A DNA stretch of 64,000 bases. It comes from JACQFK01 sp036383955 (GTDB lineage Bacteria; Planctomycetota; MHYJ01; JACPRB01). The stretch covers positions 1-64,000 of the forward strand of contig DASVNH010000221.1 in the NCBI GenBank assembly GCA_036383955.1, read 5' to 3'. Shown one piece after another: positions 7,882 to 16,078 of the stretch. Position 1 is the first letter of the stretch; each line of letters opens with the position of its first letter. The translations under genes were made by a program, and so were the position numbers. Below the pieces are notes generated by a model, which was not told where the DNA came from, searched no databases, and was given only the letters and a program-made list of their open reading frames with translations.

Positions 7882-8948
7882 CGCAGCTTCAGCAGCGAGA
7901 GGCTGCTCACGGCGAGGATCGCGCCGACGATCCAGAAGCGCATGGTGATCTTGGTCTCGGGCAGGCCGCGGAACTGGAAGTGGTGGTGCAGCGGGGCGAT
8001 CAGGAAGACGCGGCGGCCCGTCGCCTTGAAGCTCAGGATCTGCAGCAGCGACGAGCCCGCCTCGATCACGAACACGCCCCCGATGAGCAGCAGCAGGATC
8101 TCCTGCTTCGTCGCGCAGGCCACCAGGCCCAGCGCCCCGCCCAGCGGCAGCGAGCCCGAGTCGCCCAGGAAGACCTGCGCCGGATGGCTGTTGAACCAGA
8201 GGAAGCCCAGCGTCGCCCCCAGCATCGCCGTGCAGAACACCGTCACCTCGGCGCTCGAGGACACGAACGCGATCTCCAGGTGCCGGCTGAAGTCCTGCCG
8301 GCCCACCATGTACGCGACCACCGCGTAGGCGAACGTCGAGATCGACAGGCAGCCGCCCGCCAGGCCGTCCAGCCCGTCCGTGATGTTCACCGCGTTGGTC
8401 GTCGACACGATCACCAGCGCCACCAGCGCCGCGTAGCCCCAGCCCAGGTCGACATGGCCGTCGAACGGGATGTAGAGCCGGGCCGCCACGGCCGGATCGA
8501 CGGCCCGGTGCGCCAGGAGGAGCCCGACGCCCGCCGCCAGCGCGATCCCGATCTGCCACAGCAGCTTGGTCCGCGCGCGCATCCCGGTCTTGCTCTTCCC
8601 CGACAGCTTGAGCCAGTCGTCTTTCGCGCCCACCGCGACGAGCCCGAGGATCACGCCCGTGAGCACCCACAGCACCGGATTCCGGAAGTTGCCGAAGAGG
8701 GCCAGGCTGAGCAGGATCGCCGCGACCACGAACACGCCGCCCATCGTCGGCGTGCCCTGCTTCTGCTTCATCATCGCGTCGAGGCGCTTGGAATCGTCCT
8801 TCTCGATCCGCTCGCCGAGCTTCTTCGCCCGCAGCCAGCCGATGACGCGAGGACCCATCAGCAGGCTCGCCAGCAGCGCCGTCACGCCGGCCATCGCCGC
8901 GCGCAGCGTGAACTGCTTGTCCATGCCGTCGAAGAAGAACGGAATCAT
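7878..8948 (-). CDS. mraY: phospho-N-acetylmuramoyl-pentapeptide-transferase
   Basis: 356 residues, a polytopic inner-membrane enzyme that transfers phospho-MurNAc-pentapeptide to undecaprenyl phosphate to make lipid I. Family motifs are all visible: KQGTPTMGG, the aspartates of GAKDDWLKL, NAVNITDGLDGLAGG, FLGDSGSLPLGGALG and the HHHFQFRGLPETK loop. ATG 8948 follows the murF stop after one base (TGA-G-ATG). It is the last recognisable gene of the dcw cluster. The usual next genes (murD, ftsW, murG, murC) are absent. Confidence 0.97.
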   Translation of the reverse strand: MIPFFFDGMDKQFTLRAAMAGVTALLASLLMGPRVIGWLRAKKLGERIEKDDSKRLDAMMKQKQGTPTMGGVFVVAAILLSLALFGNFRNPVLWVLTGVILGLVAVGAKDDWLKLSGKSKTGMRARTKLLWQIGIALAAGVGLLLAHRAVDPAVAARLYIPFDGHVDLGWGYAALVALVIVSTTNAVNITDGLDGLAGGCLSISTFAYAVVAYMVGRQDFSRHLEIAFVSSSAEVTVFCTAMLGATLGFLWFNSHPAQVFLGDSGSLPLGGALGLVACATKQEILLLLIGGVFVIEAGSSLLQILSFKATGRRVFLIAPLHHHFQFRGLPETKITMRFWIVGAILAVSSLSLLKLR

Positions 8949-8949
8949 C

Positions 8950-10275
8950 TCACGCGACCCTCTCGCCCATCCACTTGACCAGGCGCTCCAGCCCCACCGA
9001 CCTCGACCCCTTCAGCAGGACGGCGTCGCCCTCCCGCACCAGGGATCCCAGATGGGGCCGGACCTCCTCCACCGACGCGAACCTGTGCAGCTGCTTGGCG
9101 GGCCCGACCTCCTCCGCCACCGCCCGCGCCTCGGCGCCGACGGCCACCACGACATCCACCGGCGTCTCCGCGAGCGCCCGGCCGAGCTCCCGGTGGTAGC
9201 GCTCGGAATGCTCGCCGAGCTCCCGCATGTCGCCGATGACCGCCACCCGGCGGCCCCCGGTCAGGAAGCGCCCGAACTCGCGCACCGCGCGCAGCGCCGA
9301 CTCGGGGTTGGAGTTGTAGGCGTCGTTCAGAATGGTCACGCCCGCGAGCGAGAGCCGCTCCATCCGCATCTTCGGGCCCTTGAAGTCCCGCAGGCGCCGC
9401 GCGCAGTCCTCGAGGGGCACGCCGAGCCGCTCGCAGGTCGCGACGGCGGCCAGGGCGTTCTGCAGGTTCCATTCCCCGAGCAGCCCGAGCGTGAACTCGA
9501 CGCCCCGCAGGACGAAGCGCATGCCGGGCCCGACTTCCGACGGCCGCGTGTCCGCGCCCTCGCCGAAGCCGAAGACCGTCGTCCGCCACCAGGGCAGTTT
9601 GAGCCGCGAAAGAATGCGGATGTCGTCGTGCACCACCGCCGCCCCGCCCGCCCGCAGGTGGTCGAGGAACGAGACCTCCTCCGCCGCGACCCCGTCGATC
9701 GAGCCGAGGCCCTCGAGGTGCTCGGCGCCGACGCTGACGAGGACGGCGACGTCCGGCCGCGCGATGCGGCCGAGGGCGGCCATCTCGCCGGGGTGGTTGG
9801 TGCCGACCTCGAGGATCGCGACCTCGGTGGAGGCGTCCGCCTGGAAGAGCGTGAGCGGGACGCCCACGGAGTTGTTGAAGCTGCCCTGGGCCTTGACGAT
9901 CCGCCGGTCCTGGCCCAGGATGTGGGCGATCATGTCCTTGGTGGTGGTCTTGCCGTTGGACCCGGCGACGCCCACCACGCGCGCGCTGAGCGCCATCCGC
10001 CACGCCGCGGCGAGCTCGCCGAGGGCGCGGAGGGTGTCGTCCACCACGAGGGCGGGGCCGTCGACCGGATGATCCACGACGGCGGCGGCGGCGCCCTTCG
10101 CGAACGCGTCGCGGAGGAAGGCGTGGCCGTCGTACGCGGCGCCGCGCAGGGCGAAGAAGAGGTCGCCGCGCTTCAGCGTGCGCGTGTCGGTCGAGACGCC
10201 CGTGACGGGCCCGTCGAGCTCGTCGGGGCTAGGCCGCCCATTCACGGCCCGGGCGATCTGGCGCAGGCGCATCAT
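8950..10275 (-). CDS. murF: UDP-MurNAc-tripeptide:D-Ala-D-Ala ligase
   Basis: 441 residues of the Mur ligase family, which adds D-Ala-D-Ala to the UDP-MurNAc tripeptide in the cytoplasm. The N-terminal domain has the STDTRTLKRGDLFFAL motif. The ATP loop GSNGKTTT lies near residue 104, and the FNNSVGVPLTL and NDAYNSNP motifs are typical of MurF. A GAAGGAG Shine-Dalgarno precedes ATG 10275. The start lies inside the end of the 75-residue upstream gene (47-base overlap). Confidence 0.96.
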   Translation of the reverse strand: MMRLRQIARAVNGRPSPDELDGPVTGVSTDTRTLKRGDLFFALRGAAYDGHAFLRDAFAKGAAAAVVDHPVDGPALVVDDTLRALGELAAAWRMALSARVVGVAGSNGKTTTKDMIAHILGQDRRIVKAQGSFNNSVGVPLTLFQADASTEVAILEVGTNHPGEMAALGRIARPDVAVLVSVGAEHLEGLGSIDGVAAEEVSFLDHLRAGGAAVVHDDIRILSRLKLPWWRTTVFGFGEGADTRPSEVGPGMRFVLRGVEFTLGLLGEWNLQNALAAVATCERLGVPLEDCARRLRDFKGPKMRMERLSLAGVTILNDAYNSNPESALRAVREFGRFLTGGRRVAVIGDMRELGEHSERYHRELGRALAETPVDVVVAVGAEARAVAEEVGPAKQLHRFASVEEVRPHLGSLVREGDAVLLKGSRSVGLERLVKWMGERVA

Positions 10276-10456
10276 GGGGTTTCTCCTTCTCGGCCGCGGC
10301 GCGGGTGGACTTGCAGATGTCGCAGTTGTCGTCGTCGACGTGGGACAGGGACATGTCGAGGGTGCCGGCGTGGATTTCGGCGACGGCCTCGAACATGCGC
10401 CGCGCCAGGGCGGGAGAGATGCTGAACCCGCCGAAAAGCTGAGATGGACCGATCAT
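10229..10456 (-). CDS. small CxxC protein between murE and murF, unknown
   Basis: 75 residues from ATG 10456, which has a long purine tract (10462-10473) 5 bases upstream. The first half is helical (ALARRMFEAVAEIHAGTLDM). It is followed by NCDICK, a possible metal or thiol site, and a charged Pro-rich tail. The 47-base overlap with murF argues for coupled translation. The identical style of ribosome site used by the neighbouring mur/fts genes supports a real gene. Function unknown. Confidence 0.55.
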   Translation of the reverse strand: MIGPSQLFGGFSISPALARRMFEAVAEIHAGTLDMSLSHVDDDNCDICKSTRAAAEKEKPHDAPAPDRPGREWAA

Positions 10457-10535
10457 TTCTTCCCCCTCTCCCCGAGGCCCCCCTCGAGAAGACAACCCGA
10501 TTCACGTCGCCGGAAACTATATCGGCCGGATTCGC

Positions 10536-11999
10536 TCAGGCCTTGCGCGCAAGTTCCCCGAGCACTTCTTTCGCCACCAGGCGGTCGTCGAACGCCAGCG
10601 TCTGGTCCTTGAAGATCTGGTAGGTCTCGTGGCCCTTGCCGGCGAGCAGGACGACGTCGTCCTTCCCCGCCAGCTGCATCGCGAGCTTGATGGCGCCGCG
10701 GCGGTCGGGCTCGACCAGCACCTTGGTCTTGTCGCCCACCCCGGCGGCGATGTCGCTGAGGATCGCGGTCGGGCTCTCGCTGCGCGGGTTGTCGCTCGTC
10801 AGCACCACCTTGTCGGCGAGCTCCGTGGCCACGCGGCCCATCTTCGGGCGCTTGCCGCGGTCGCGGTCGCCGCCGCAGCCGAAGACCAGGATGAGCCGGC
10901 CCCGGACCAGCGGGCGCAGGCAGTGCAGCACGTTGCGGAGGGCGTCGTCCGTGTGCGCGTAATCCACGAGCACGGCGAAGTCCTGGCCGGCGTCGACCGG
11001 CTCCAGGCGCCCGGGCACGGCGCCCAGGGTCTCGATGCCCGTCTTGATCTGCTCGAGGTCGTAGCCCATCGCCCAGGTGCAGGCGGCGGCGCCCAGGATG
11101 TTGTAGACGTTGTGCGTGCCGATGAGGCGGGTGTTGACGACGACCTCCTCCGTCCCGAGCTTCATGCGCAGGCGGGTGCCGTGGAAGGTGCCGAGCTCGA
11201 TCTTCGCCGAGATGTCGGCGCGCTTCTTCAGGCCGTAATAGACGACGTTCGCGTCCGTCCGCCCGGCGTAGCAGGCCGAGGCCTCGTCGTCCGCGTTCAG
11301 GGCGGCGACGCCCTTCGCCGGGAGCGACTCGAAGAGCCGGCCCTTCGCGTCCCGGTAGTGCTCCATCGTCGGGTGGTAGTCCATGTGGTCGCGCGTCAGG
11401 TTCGTGAAGATGCCCGCCGCGAAGCGGATCCCGCGCGTCCGGTCCTGGTCGAGGGCGTGCGAGGAGACTTCCATCGCCGCCGACGAGCAGCCGCCCGCCT
11501 TCATCTCGGAGAAGTAGCGCTGGAGGACGTCGGCCCCCGGCGTCGTGTTGTCGCTGGGGATGATCCGGGCGCCGATCGAGTGGCTGATCGTGCCCAGGAC
11601 GCCGACCTTCTCGCCGGCCGCCTCGAAGATCGAGCGCAGCAGGTAGGTCGTCGTCGTCTTGCCGTTCGTGCCGGTGACGCCCACCACGTTCATCTTGGAG
11701 GTGGGGTCGTCGTAGAAGCGGCCGGCGAGGTCGGCGAGCGCCTCGCGGGCGCTCGGGACCACGATCACCGGCACGGGGCAGCCGGGGATCGCCTTCTCGG
11801 CCACGATGGCGGAGGCGCCGCGGCGGATCGCGTCGTCGGCGTACTGGGCGCCGTCGGCCTTGTGGCCGGGCACCGCGACGAAGAGCGACCCGGCGGACAC
11901 CTGGCGGGAGTCGCACGTGATCCCGCGGATCTCGGCTTCCCGGAAGCCGCACCGTTCGCCCGCCACCGCTTCCGCGAGCTCGCTCAGCCGGACGCTCAT
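10536..11999 (-). CDS. murE: UDP-MurNAc-L-Ala-D-Glu:meso-diaminopimelate ligase
   Basis: 487 residues. It adds the third stem-peptide residue. N-terminal motif GITCDSRQVSAGSLFVA, ATP loop GTNGKTTT near residue 106, and a DNPRSE motif near 401. DNPR is the signature for meso-diaminopimelate rather than lysine. ATG 11999 has a strong purine Shine-Dalgarno (12005-12017). An in-frame ATG at 12098 also has one (12103-12113) and would add 33 residues with no homology that I recognise, so the short start is preferred. The gap to ftsI (12000-12150) otherwise holds only GGAACCC-type repeats. Confidence 0.96.
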   Translation of the reverse strand: MSVRLSELAEAVAGERCGFREAEIRGITCDSRQVSAGSLFVAVPGHKADGAQYADDAIRRGASAIVAEKAIPGCPVPVIVVPSAREALADLAGRFYDDPTSKMNVVGVTGTNGKTTTTYLLRSIFEAAGEKVGVLGTISHSIGARIIPSDNTTPGADVLQRYFSEMKAGGCSSAAMEVSSHALDQDRTRGIRFAAGIFTNLTRDHMDYHPTMEHYRDAKGRLFESLPAKGVAALNADDEASACYAGRTDANVVYYGLKKRADISAKIELGTFHGTRLRMKLGTEEVVVNTRLIGTHNVYNILGAAACTWAMGYDLEQIKTGIETLGAVPGRLEPVDAGQDFAVLVDYAHTDDALRNVLHCLRPLVRGRLILVFGCGGDRDRGKRPKMGRVATELADKVVLTSDNPRSESPTAILSDIAAGVGDKTKVLVEPDRRGAIKLAMQLAGKDDVVLLAGKGHETYQIFKDQTLAFDDRLVAKEVLGELARKA

Positions 12000-12117
12000 C
12001 TTGTCCCCCTCTCTCCTGCGCGGATAGCTCACCCGCGACGTGTACAAGTAGACGTGGCGCATCCACGCCGGAACCGATCGACGCCCTTCCTGGGCCATGA
12101 ATCCCCCCTCTCCTTCC

Positions 12118-12150
12118 CCGGAACCCGCCACCCGGAACCCGGAACCCGAC
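12118..12150. repeat. short GGAACCC-type repeat after ftsI
   Basis: Three near copies of CCCGGAACCC stand between the ftsI stop and the alternative murE start. Similar units form the inverted repeat at 24067-24203. Confidence 0.5.
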
Positions 12151-13848
12151 CTATCTCAGGTGAACCAGGCCCCGTTGAAGGATCCGGCCGACGACCGGCG
12201 CCGCCACGGCGCCGCCGTAATACGCTCCCTGCGGCTCGTCCACGATCACCGCGAGACAGACCTTCGGGTCGTCCGCCGGCGCGAAGCCGACGAACGAGCT
12301 GATGTACTTCTCGTGCGTGTAGTGCTTGGTGACCGGGTCGATCTTCTGCGACGTCCCGGTCTTGCCGGCGACGGCGACGCCGTCGACGGCCGCCTTCTTG
12401 CCGGTGCCGTCCTTCACGGTCAGCTTGAGGATCTCGACCATCTCGCGGGCGGCCCGCTCCGACACGACGCGGTGGACCGGCTGGGGCCCGTTCTCGGACA
12501 GCACGTGGCCGTCGGACGTCTCGATCCGCTTGATCACCCAGGGCCGGTAGAGGGTCCCGCCGTTCGCGATCGCCGACATGGCGGCGACGAGCTGGAGCGG
12601 CGTGACCATGATCTCGTGGCCCATCGGGACGGAGGTCTCGGAGTAGATGTTCCACTTCTTCAGCGGGAAGAGGCGGCCGTTGTCCTCGGCCGGGAGGTCG
12701 ATCCCCGTCGGGACGCCGAAGCCGAACTTCGTGAGCGCCTCGTGGGTGCGCTTGGCGCCGAGGATGAGCGCGCCGATCTTGGCCGCGCCGATGTTCGACG
12801 AGTGGATGTTGATGTCCGCCACGCTGATCTTGCCGTAGGGGTGGTGGTCGTGCAGCAGCCGCGGGCCGTGCTTCCAGATGCCGTTCTCGCAGTCGATCTT
12901 CGAGTCGGGGCGCAGCAGGCCGAGATCGAGCGCGGACACGATCGTGAAGGGCTTCAGCGTCGAGCCGGGCTCGTAGGGCAGCACGATCGCGCGGTTCAGG
13001 CGCGCCTCGGCGGGCGAATCCGCCGGGCGGTTCGGGTCGAACGTGGGCCAGTTCGCCATCGCGAGGACCGCGCCGGTCTTGGGGTCGAGGGCGACGATCG
13101 ACGCCCACTTGGGCTTGTTCTCGCCCATCATGACGAGGCCCTCCTCTTCCACGATCTTCTGGAAGTGGAGGTTGACGGTCAGCTGGACCGAGTTGACCGC
13201 GTAGTTGACCGACGGGACCTCGAGGAGACGGCGGAGGCCGTCGACCCCCGACGCGTACGTGGTGTCCTTGCCGCGCAGCCACTCCTCGCAGTAGCGCTCC
13301 AGGCCCTCGAGGTTGCGCGGGTCGTCGCCGCGGTGGCCCAGGACGTGGGCCATGAGCGACCCGTGCGGATAGCGGCGCGCGTACTCAACGGTGAACCCGG
13401 CCTTCGGCTCGGCGCCCGCCTTGAAGAGCGGGTCGCGGAGGAGGTCGCGGACGGCCTTGGACTTCTCTTCGGAGAGCTTGCGGCCGGCCCAGACGAACTC
13501 GCGCTGGGCTCTGGAGTCGAGCTTGGTCCGCAGGTCCGCTTCGCGCAGGCCCAGGACGGCGGCCAGGCGCCGGGCGGCCTCGGCGCGCTCGGGGGCGCTG
13601 AAGGCGGAGGGGTTGACCCAGAGGGAGTCGACGGGCACGGACAGGGCGAAGACCTGGCCGTCCGGATCGGCGATCGTGCCCGGCGGGGTGCTGACCTTGA
13701 AGTGGCCGATGTTCTGGGCGGCGCGCGCGGCGCCGCGCTTGTAGACGCCGAGGATCTGGACCGCGTAGAGATGGGCGATGAGCCCGAGGAACAGCACCGC
13801 GAAGGCGGCGCCGACGACGGCGGCGCGCCGGCGGGAACTCGGGTCCAA
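12151..13848 (-). CDS. ftsI: division-specific peptidoglycan transpeptidase (penicillin-binding protein 2/3)
   Basis: 566 residues. One N-terminal transmembrane helix (about 5-29), a PBP dimerisation domain, then the transpeptidase domain. That domain has the three active-site motifs: SxxK in PGSTLKPF (about 294), SSN in IHSSNIGA (about 351) and KTG in GKTGTSQ (about 495). It cross-links septal peptidoglycan in the periplasm. No PASTA domain. TTG 13848 is chosen because a GGAGAGAGGGGG tract (13853-13864) ends 4 bases before it. Farther upstream starts would run into the ftsL stop. Confidence 0.94.
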   Translation of the reverse strand: MDPSSRRRAAVVGAAFAVLFLGLIAHLYAVQILGVYKRGAARAAQNIGHFKVSTPPGTIADPDGQVFALSVPVDSLWVNPSAFSAPERAEAARRLAAVLGLREADLRTKLDSRAQREFVWAGRKLSEEKSKAVRDLLRDPLFKAGAEPKAGFTVEYARRYPHGSLMAHVLGHRGDDPRNLEGLERYCEEWLRGKDTTYASGVDGLRRLLEVPSVNYAVNSVQLTVNLHFQKIVEEEGLVMMGENKPKWASIVALDPKTGAVLAMANWPTFDPNRPADSPAEARLNRAIVLPYEPGSTLKPFTIVSALDLGLLRPDSKIDCENGIWKHGPRLLHDHHPYGKISVADINIHSSNIGAAKIGALILGAKRTHEALTKFGFGVPTGIDLPAEDNGRLFPLKKWNIYSETSVPMGHEIMVTPLQLVAAMSAIANGGTLYRPWVIKRIETSDGHVLSENGPQPVHRVVSERAAREMVEILKLTVKDGTGKKAAVDGVAVAGKTGTSQKIDPVTKHYTHEKYISSFVGFAPADDPKVCLAVIVDEPQGAYYGGAVAAPVVGRILQRGLVHLR

Positions 13849-13877
13849 GATGCCCCCTCTCTCCAAGGGTAAAACGT

Positions 13878-14147
13878 TCAGCGCTGGGCGCGGGTCACGG
13901 CGGTTTCGGATTCGACGCAACGGAGGTCGACGCCCAGCTTGGCGGCCTGGGCGGCGACGCGGTCGGGTCGGCGGGCGGCGGCGACGCGGTCGAGGAGCGC
14001 CTGGTTCTCCATGGCGATCCGGCGGAGCTCCGCCTGCTTGCGCCCGAGCTCGTAGCGCCGCACGGTCGCGCGGAACGGCCCGTGGGCCGCGAGCAGGGCG
14101 AGATTGAACGTGATGACGGCGAGGATGGCGGCGCGGACGACCTTCAC
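13878..14147 (-). CDS. ftsL: FtsL-like division protein
   Basis: 89 residues. An N-terminal hydrophobic helix (about 3-24) is followed by a coiled coil (RRYELGRKQAELRRIAMENQ). This is the size and plan of FtsL/DivIC proteins, which join FtsB/FtsQ and activate FtsI/FtsW at the septum. Sequence is poorly conserved in this family, so the assignment rests mainly on position between rsmH and ftsI. GTG 14147 has GAGGGGGAAG upstream and overlaps the stop of a five-codon frame (ATG 14161). Confidence 0.8.
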   Translation of the reverse strand: MKVVRAAILAVITFNLALLAAHGPFRATVRRYELGRKQAELRRIAMENQALLDRVAAARRPDRVAAQAAKLGVDLRCVESETAVTRAQR

Positions 14148-14199
14148 GACTTCCCCCTCATGGCCCCTCTCTCCAGGACCAGGAACCCGACGGCCGGGC

Positions 14200-15069
14200 C
14201 TACGCGCTGATTTTCTCGACGCAGCGCAGCTTCGCGCTCCGCGAGCGCGGGTTGGCGACGGCCTCCTCCCGCGACGCCTGGATCGGCTTCTTCGTGACGA
14301 TCCGGACGAGGCCGGCGGCCGCCTTCTCCTTGAAGGCCCGCTTCACCAGCCGGTCCTCCAGGGAGTGGAAGGAGATCACGCAACAGCGGCCTCCTTCCCC
14401 CAGGTATCTATCGAAACTTTCGAGGAACTTCTTGACGTTCTCCAGCTCTCCATTGACCGCGATGCGAAGGGCCTGGAAGACCCGGGTCGCTGGATGAGTC
14501 CGGCCGTGCCTCCCTATGAGGCGCTCCACGAACTCCCCCAGCGCCCGGGTCGATTCCAGGATGTCGCCCCCCGTTTCCCCCCGTCCTCTCACGATGGCCG
14601 CGGCGATCTTTCGGGCGCGCGGCTCTTCGCCGTACTCCCGCAGGATCCGCTCCAACTCCCTCTCTCCAGTCGTCCGGAGCAGATCCTTCGCCGTCCCCGG
14701 GATCCGCGGCGACATGCGCATGTCCAGGGGACCTTCTTTGGAAAAGCTGAAACCCCTCGAAGCGGTGTCCAGTTGCATTGAGCTCACGCCTAAGTCCAGC
14801 AGGAGGCCGTCGACCTTCGACATCCCCCGGCTCTCCAGTACCGCGCCCAGGTTCGCGTAACTGTCGCGCGCGATCTCGACCGACGGCCCGAGCCGCTCGG
14901 CCGCGCGATCGGCCGCGTCCTCGTCCCATTCGATTCCGAGGACGCGCCCGCCGGCGCGCGCGAGGGCTTCCGCGTGACCGCCCAGGCCCAGCGTCCCGTC
15001 CACGTAGACGCCGCCCGGCCGCGGGCGCAGAAGCTCTACGACTTCACGACAAAGAACAGGCTGGTGCAC
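14200..15069 (-). CDS. rsmH: 16S rRNA (cytosine-1402-N4)-methyltransferase
   Basis: 289 residues of the RsmH (MraW) family, which methylates C1402 in the ribosomal P site. Motifs: N-terminal HQPVLCREVVELL, SAM-binding DGTLGLGGHAEA, DLGVSSMQLDTASRGFSF, the HPATRVFQALRIAVNGEL block and the SFHSLEDRLVK block. GTG 15069 is the only start before HQPVL. Its ribosome site is weak. A purine tract (15110-15124) lies about 40 bases farther upstream and could instead serve a small leader frame. Confidence 0.96.
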   Translation of the reverse strand: MHQPVLCREVVELLRPRPGGVYVDGTLGLGGHAEALARAGGRVLGIEWDEDAADRAAERLGPSVEIARDSYANLGAVLESRGMSKVDGLLLDLGVSSMQLDTASRGFSFSKEGPLDMRMSPRIPGTAKDLLRTTGERELERILREYGEEPRARKIAAAIVRGRGETGGDILESTRALGEFVERLIGRHGRTHPATRVFQALRIAVNGELENVKKFLESFDRYLGEGGRCCVISFHSLEDRLVKRAFKEKAAAGLVRIVTKKPIQASREEAVANPRSRSAKLRCVEKISA

Positions 15070-15195
15070 CCGAGCGTCCCGACGAGGTGAGTGCTTCGCG
15101 TGAAGGGCACCCCCCTCTCTCTCCAGTTACGACCCACATCCACCCTCGCACCCATGGGCCCTCACCTCGCCGGGACGCTCGGTTCACCGTTTACA

Positions 15196-15230
15196 ACCCT
15201 TCGACGGCGGGCTCCGCCCGCCGCTCAGGG
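15196..15230. repeat. CCCTTCGAC...GCTCAGGGC repeat with internal hairpin
   Basis: The segment reads CCCTTCGAC, then CGGCGGGC-TCC-GCCCGCCG (perfect 8-bp hairpin, 15205-15223), then GCTCAGGGC. The outer words recur at 23209-23243. It lies just after the stop of the 85-residue gene. No T-run follows on either strand, so it is not a simple terminator. Confidence 0.5.
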
Positions 15231-15231
15231 C

Positions 15232-15489
15232 TTACAGAAAACTCGCCGCGCTGCGGAACGAGTTCGCGCGCACGGGCTTCGCCTTGATGCCCACCAGCTC
15301 CATCAGGCCCCACAGCCGGTCGCTCACGTCCACCGTGGGCGCCACCGCCCGGACGCGCATCAGCCGCTGGTAGATGTCGAAGAGCGCCGGCGCGATGCCC
15401 GAAACTTCATCCCACCCGATCTTCCGCTCTCCTACGCCCAACAGGAACTCCTTGACCACTTCGAACGAGTCCTTCCCCCCCTGGATCAT
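15232..15489 (-). CDS. 85-residue protein between mraZ and rsmH, unknown
   Basis: 85 residues, soluble and helical, beginning MIQGGKDSFEVVKEFLLGVG and containing an ALFDIYQRLMRVR helix. A GGAGGAGGGGG Shine-Dalgarno (15496-15506) lies 6 bases before ATG 15489. Its place between mraZ and rsmH, on the same strand with short gaps, suggests that it belongs to the division operon. I recognise no family. Confidence 0.6.
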   Translation of the reverse strand: MIQGGKDSFEVVKEFLLGVGERKIGWDEVSGIAPALFDIYQRLMRVRAVAPTVDVSDRLWGLMELVGIKAKPVRANSFRSAASFL

Positions 15490-15521
15490 CTGTTTCCCCC
15501 TCCTCCACGGCGGCGGCCGCG

Positions 15522-15977
15522 TTACTCCGGTTTCACCCAGAGCGACTTAACGCGGTCGCCGATCTCCTCATCCAGGCTTTCCGTCGCCGCCCGGTATTCA
15601 TTCTGGTTCCAGACTTCGATCCACTGCACGTTGCCGACCATCAGGACGTCGTCCTTGAGGCCGGCGTATTCGATCAGTTTTTGCGGAACGACGATGCGGC
15701 TCTGGCTGTCGATCGGCGCGAACTCCGCGCGCGACGAGAAGAACCGGAGGTAGCGCGACGGATCCTTGGCCCCGTCCGCGTTGCGCATCAGCTGCTTGGT
15801 GACCTGGTTCCAGCCGTTCATGGTGTAGAGCCGGAGGCAGTGCTCGGTCTGGATCGGGCTGGCCAGGATGAAGAAACCCTTGCGGTCGCCTTCGTCGGTG
15901 ATGAACGTCCGGAACTTGGCGGGGATGACGAGCCTGTTCTTCTCGTCGATCGTATGTTTGAATTCACCGGCGAACAC
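15522..15977 (-). CDS. mraZ: transcriptional regulator MraZ
   Basis: 151 residues with two AbrB-like SpoVT swapped-hairpin domains, each carrying the expected DxxSR/DxKNR-type signature: HTIDEKNRLVIPAKFR near the N-terminus and PIDSQSRIVVPQKL in the second half. MraZ forms a ring and represses its own operon in E. coli. GTG 15977 has GAAGGT about 7 bases upstream. It heads the dcw cluster and has its own operator (16008-16032) and promoter (16079-16106). Confidence 0.96.
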   Translation of the reverse strand: MFAGEFKHTIDEKNRLVIPAKFRTFITDEGDRKGFFILASPIQTEHCLRLYTMNGWNQVTKQLMRNADGAKDPSRYLRFFSSRAEFAPIDSQSRIVVPQKLIEYAGLKDDVLMVGNVQWIEVWNQNEYRAATESLDEEIGDRVKSLWVKPE

Positions 15978-16007
15978 AGGGCTTACCTTCTACCTATCTC
16001 TATCCGG

Positions 16008-16032
16008 CCCCATCGGGCCCCACTTTGACCCA
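16008..16032 (-). promoter_or_regulatory. MraZ operator, three TGGGN repeats
   Basis: On the minus strand the region reads TGGGT, 5 bases, TGGGG, 5 bases, TGGGG: three direct repeats on an exact 10-base period. This matches the TGGGN-N5 repeat array described for E. coli MraZ. It lies between the promoter and mraZ. Confidence 0.8.
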
Positions 16033-16049
16033 CTTTTCCCGACAAAGAA

Positions 16050-16070
16050 ACGGCTGAACGAGTCAGCCGT
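16050..16070 (-). promoter_or_regulatory. 5' leader hairpin of mraZ, possible attenuator
   Basis: ACGGCTGA-CTCGT-TCAGCCGT forms an 8-bp stem followed on the minus strand by TTTCTTTGTC. It sits just after the predicted start point and before the MraZ operator. It could be a weak terminator/attenuator or a stabilising 5' hairpin. Confidence 0.45.
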
Positions 16071-16078
16071 CGAAAATG

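Noticed and set aside
15205..15223. Rho-independent terminator after the 85-residue gene
   Set aside because: The hairpin is perfect but neither side has a T-run, and it is part of a dispersed repeat. It would also block transcription of rsmH.
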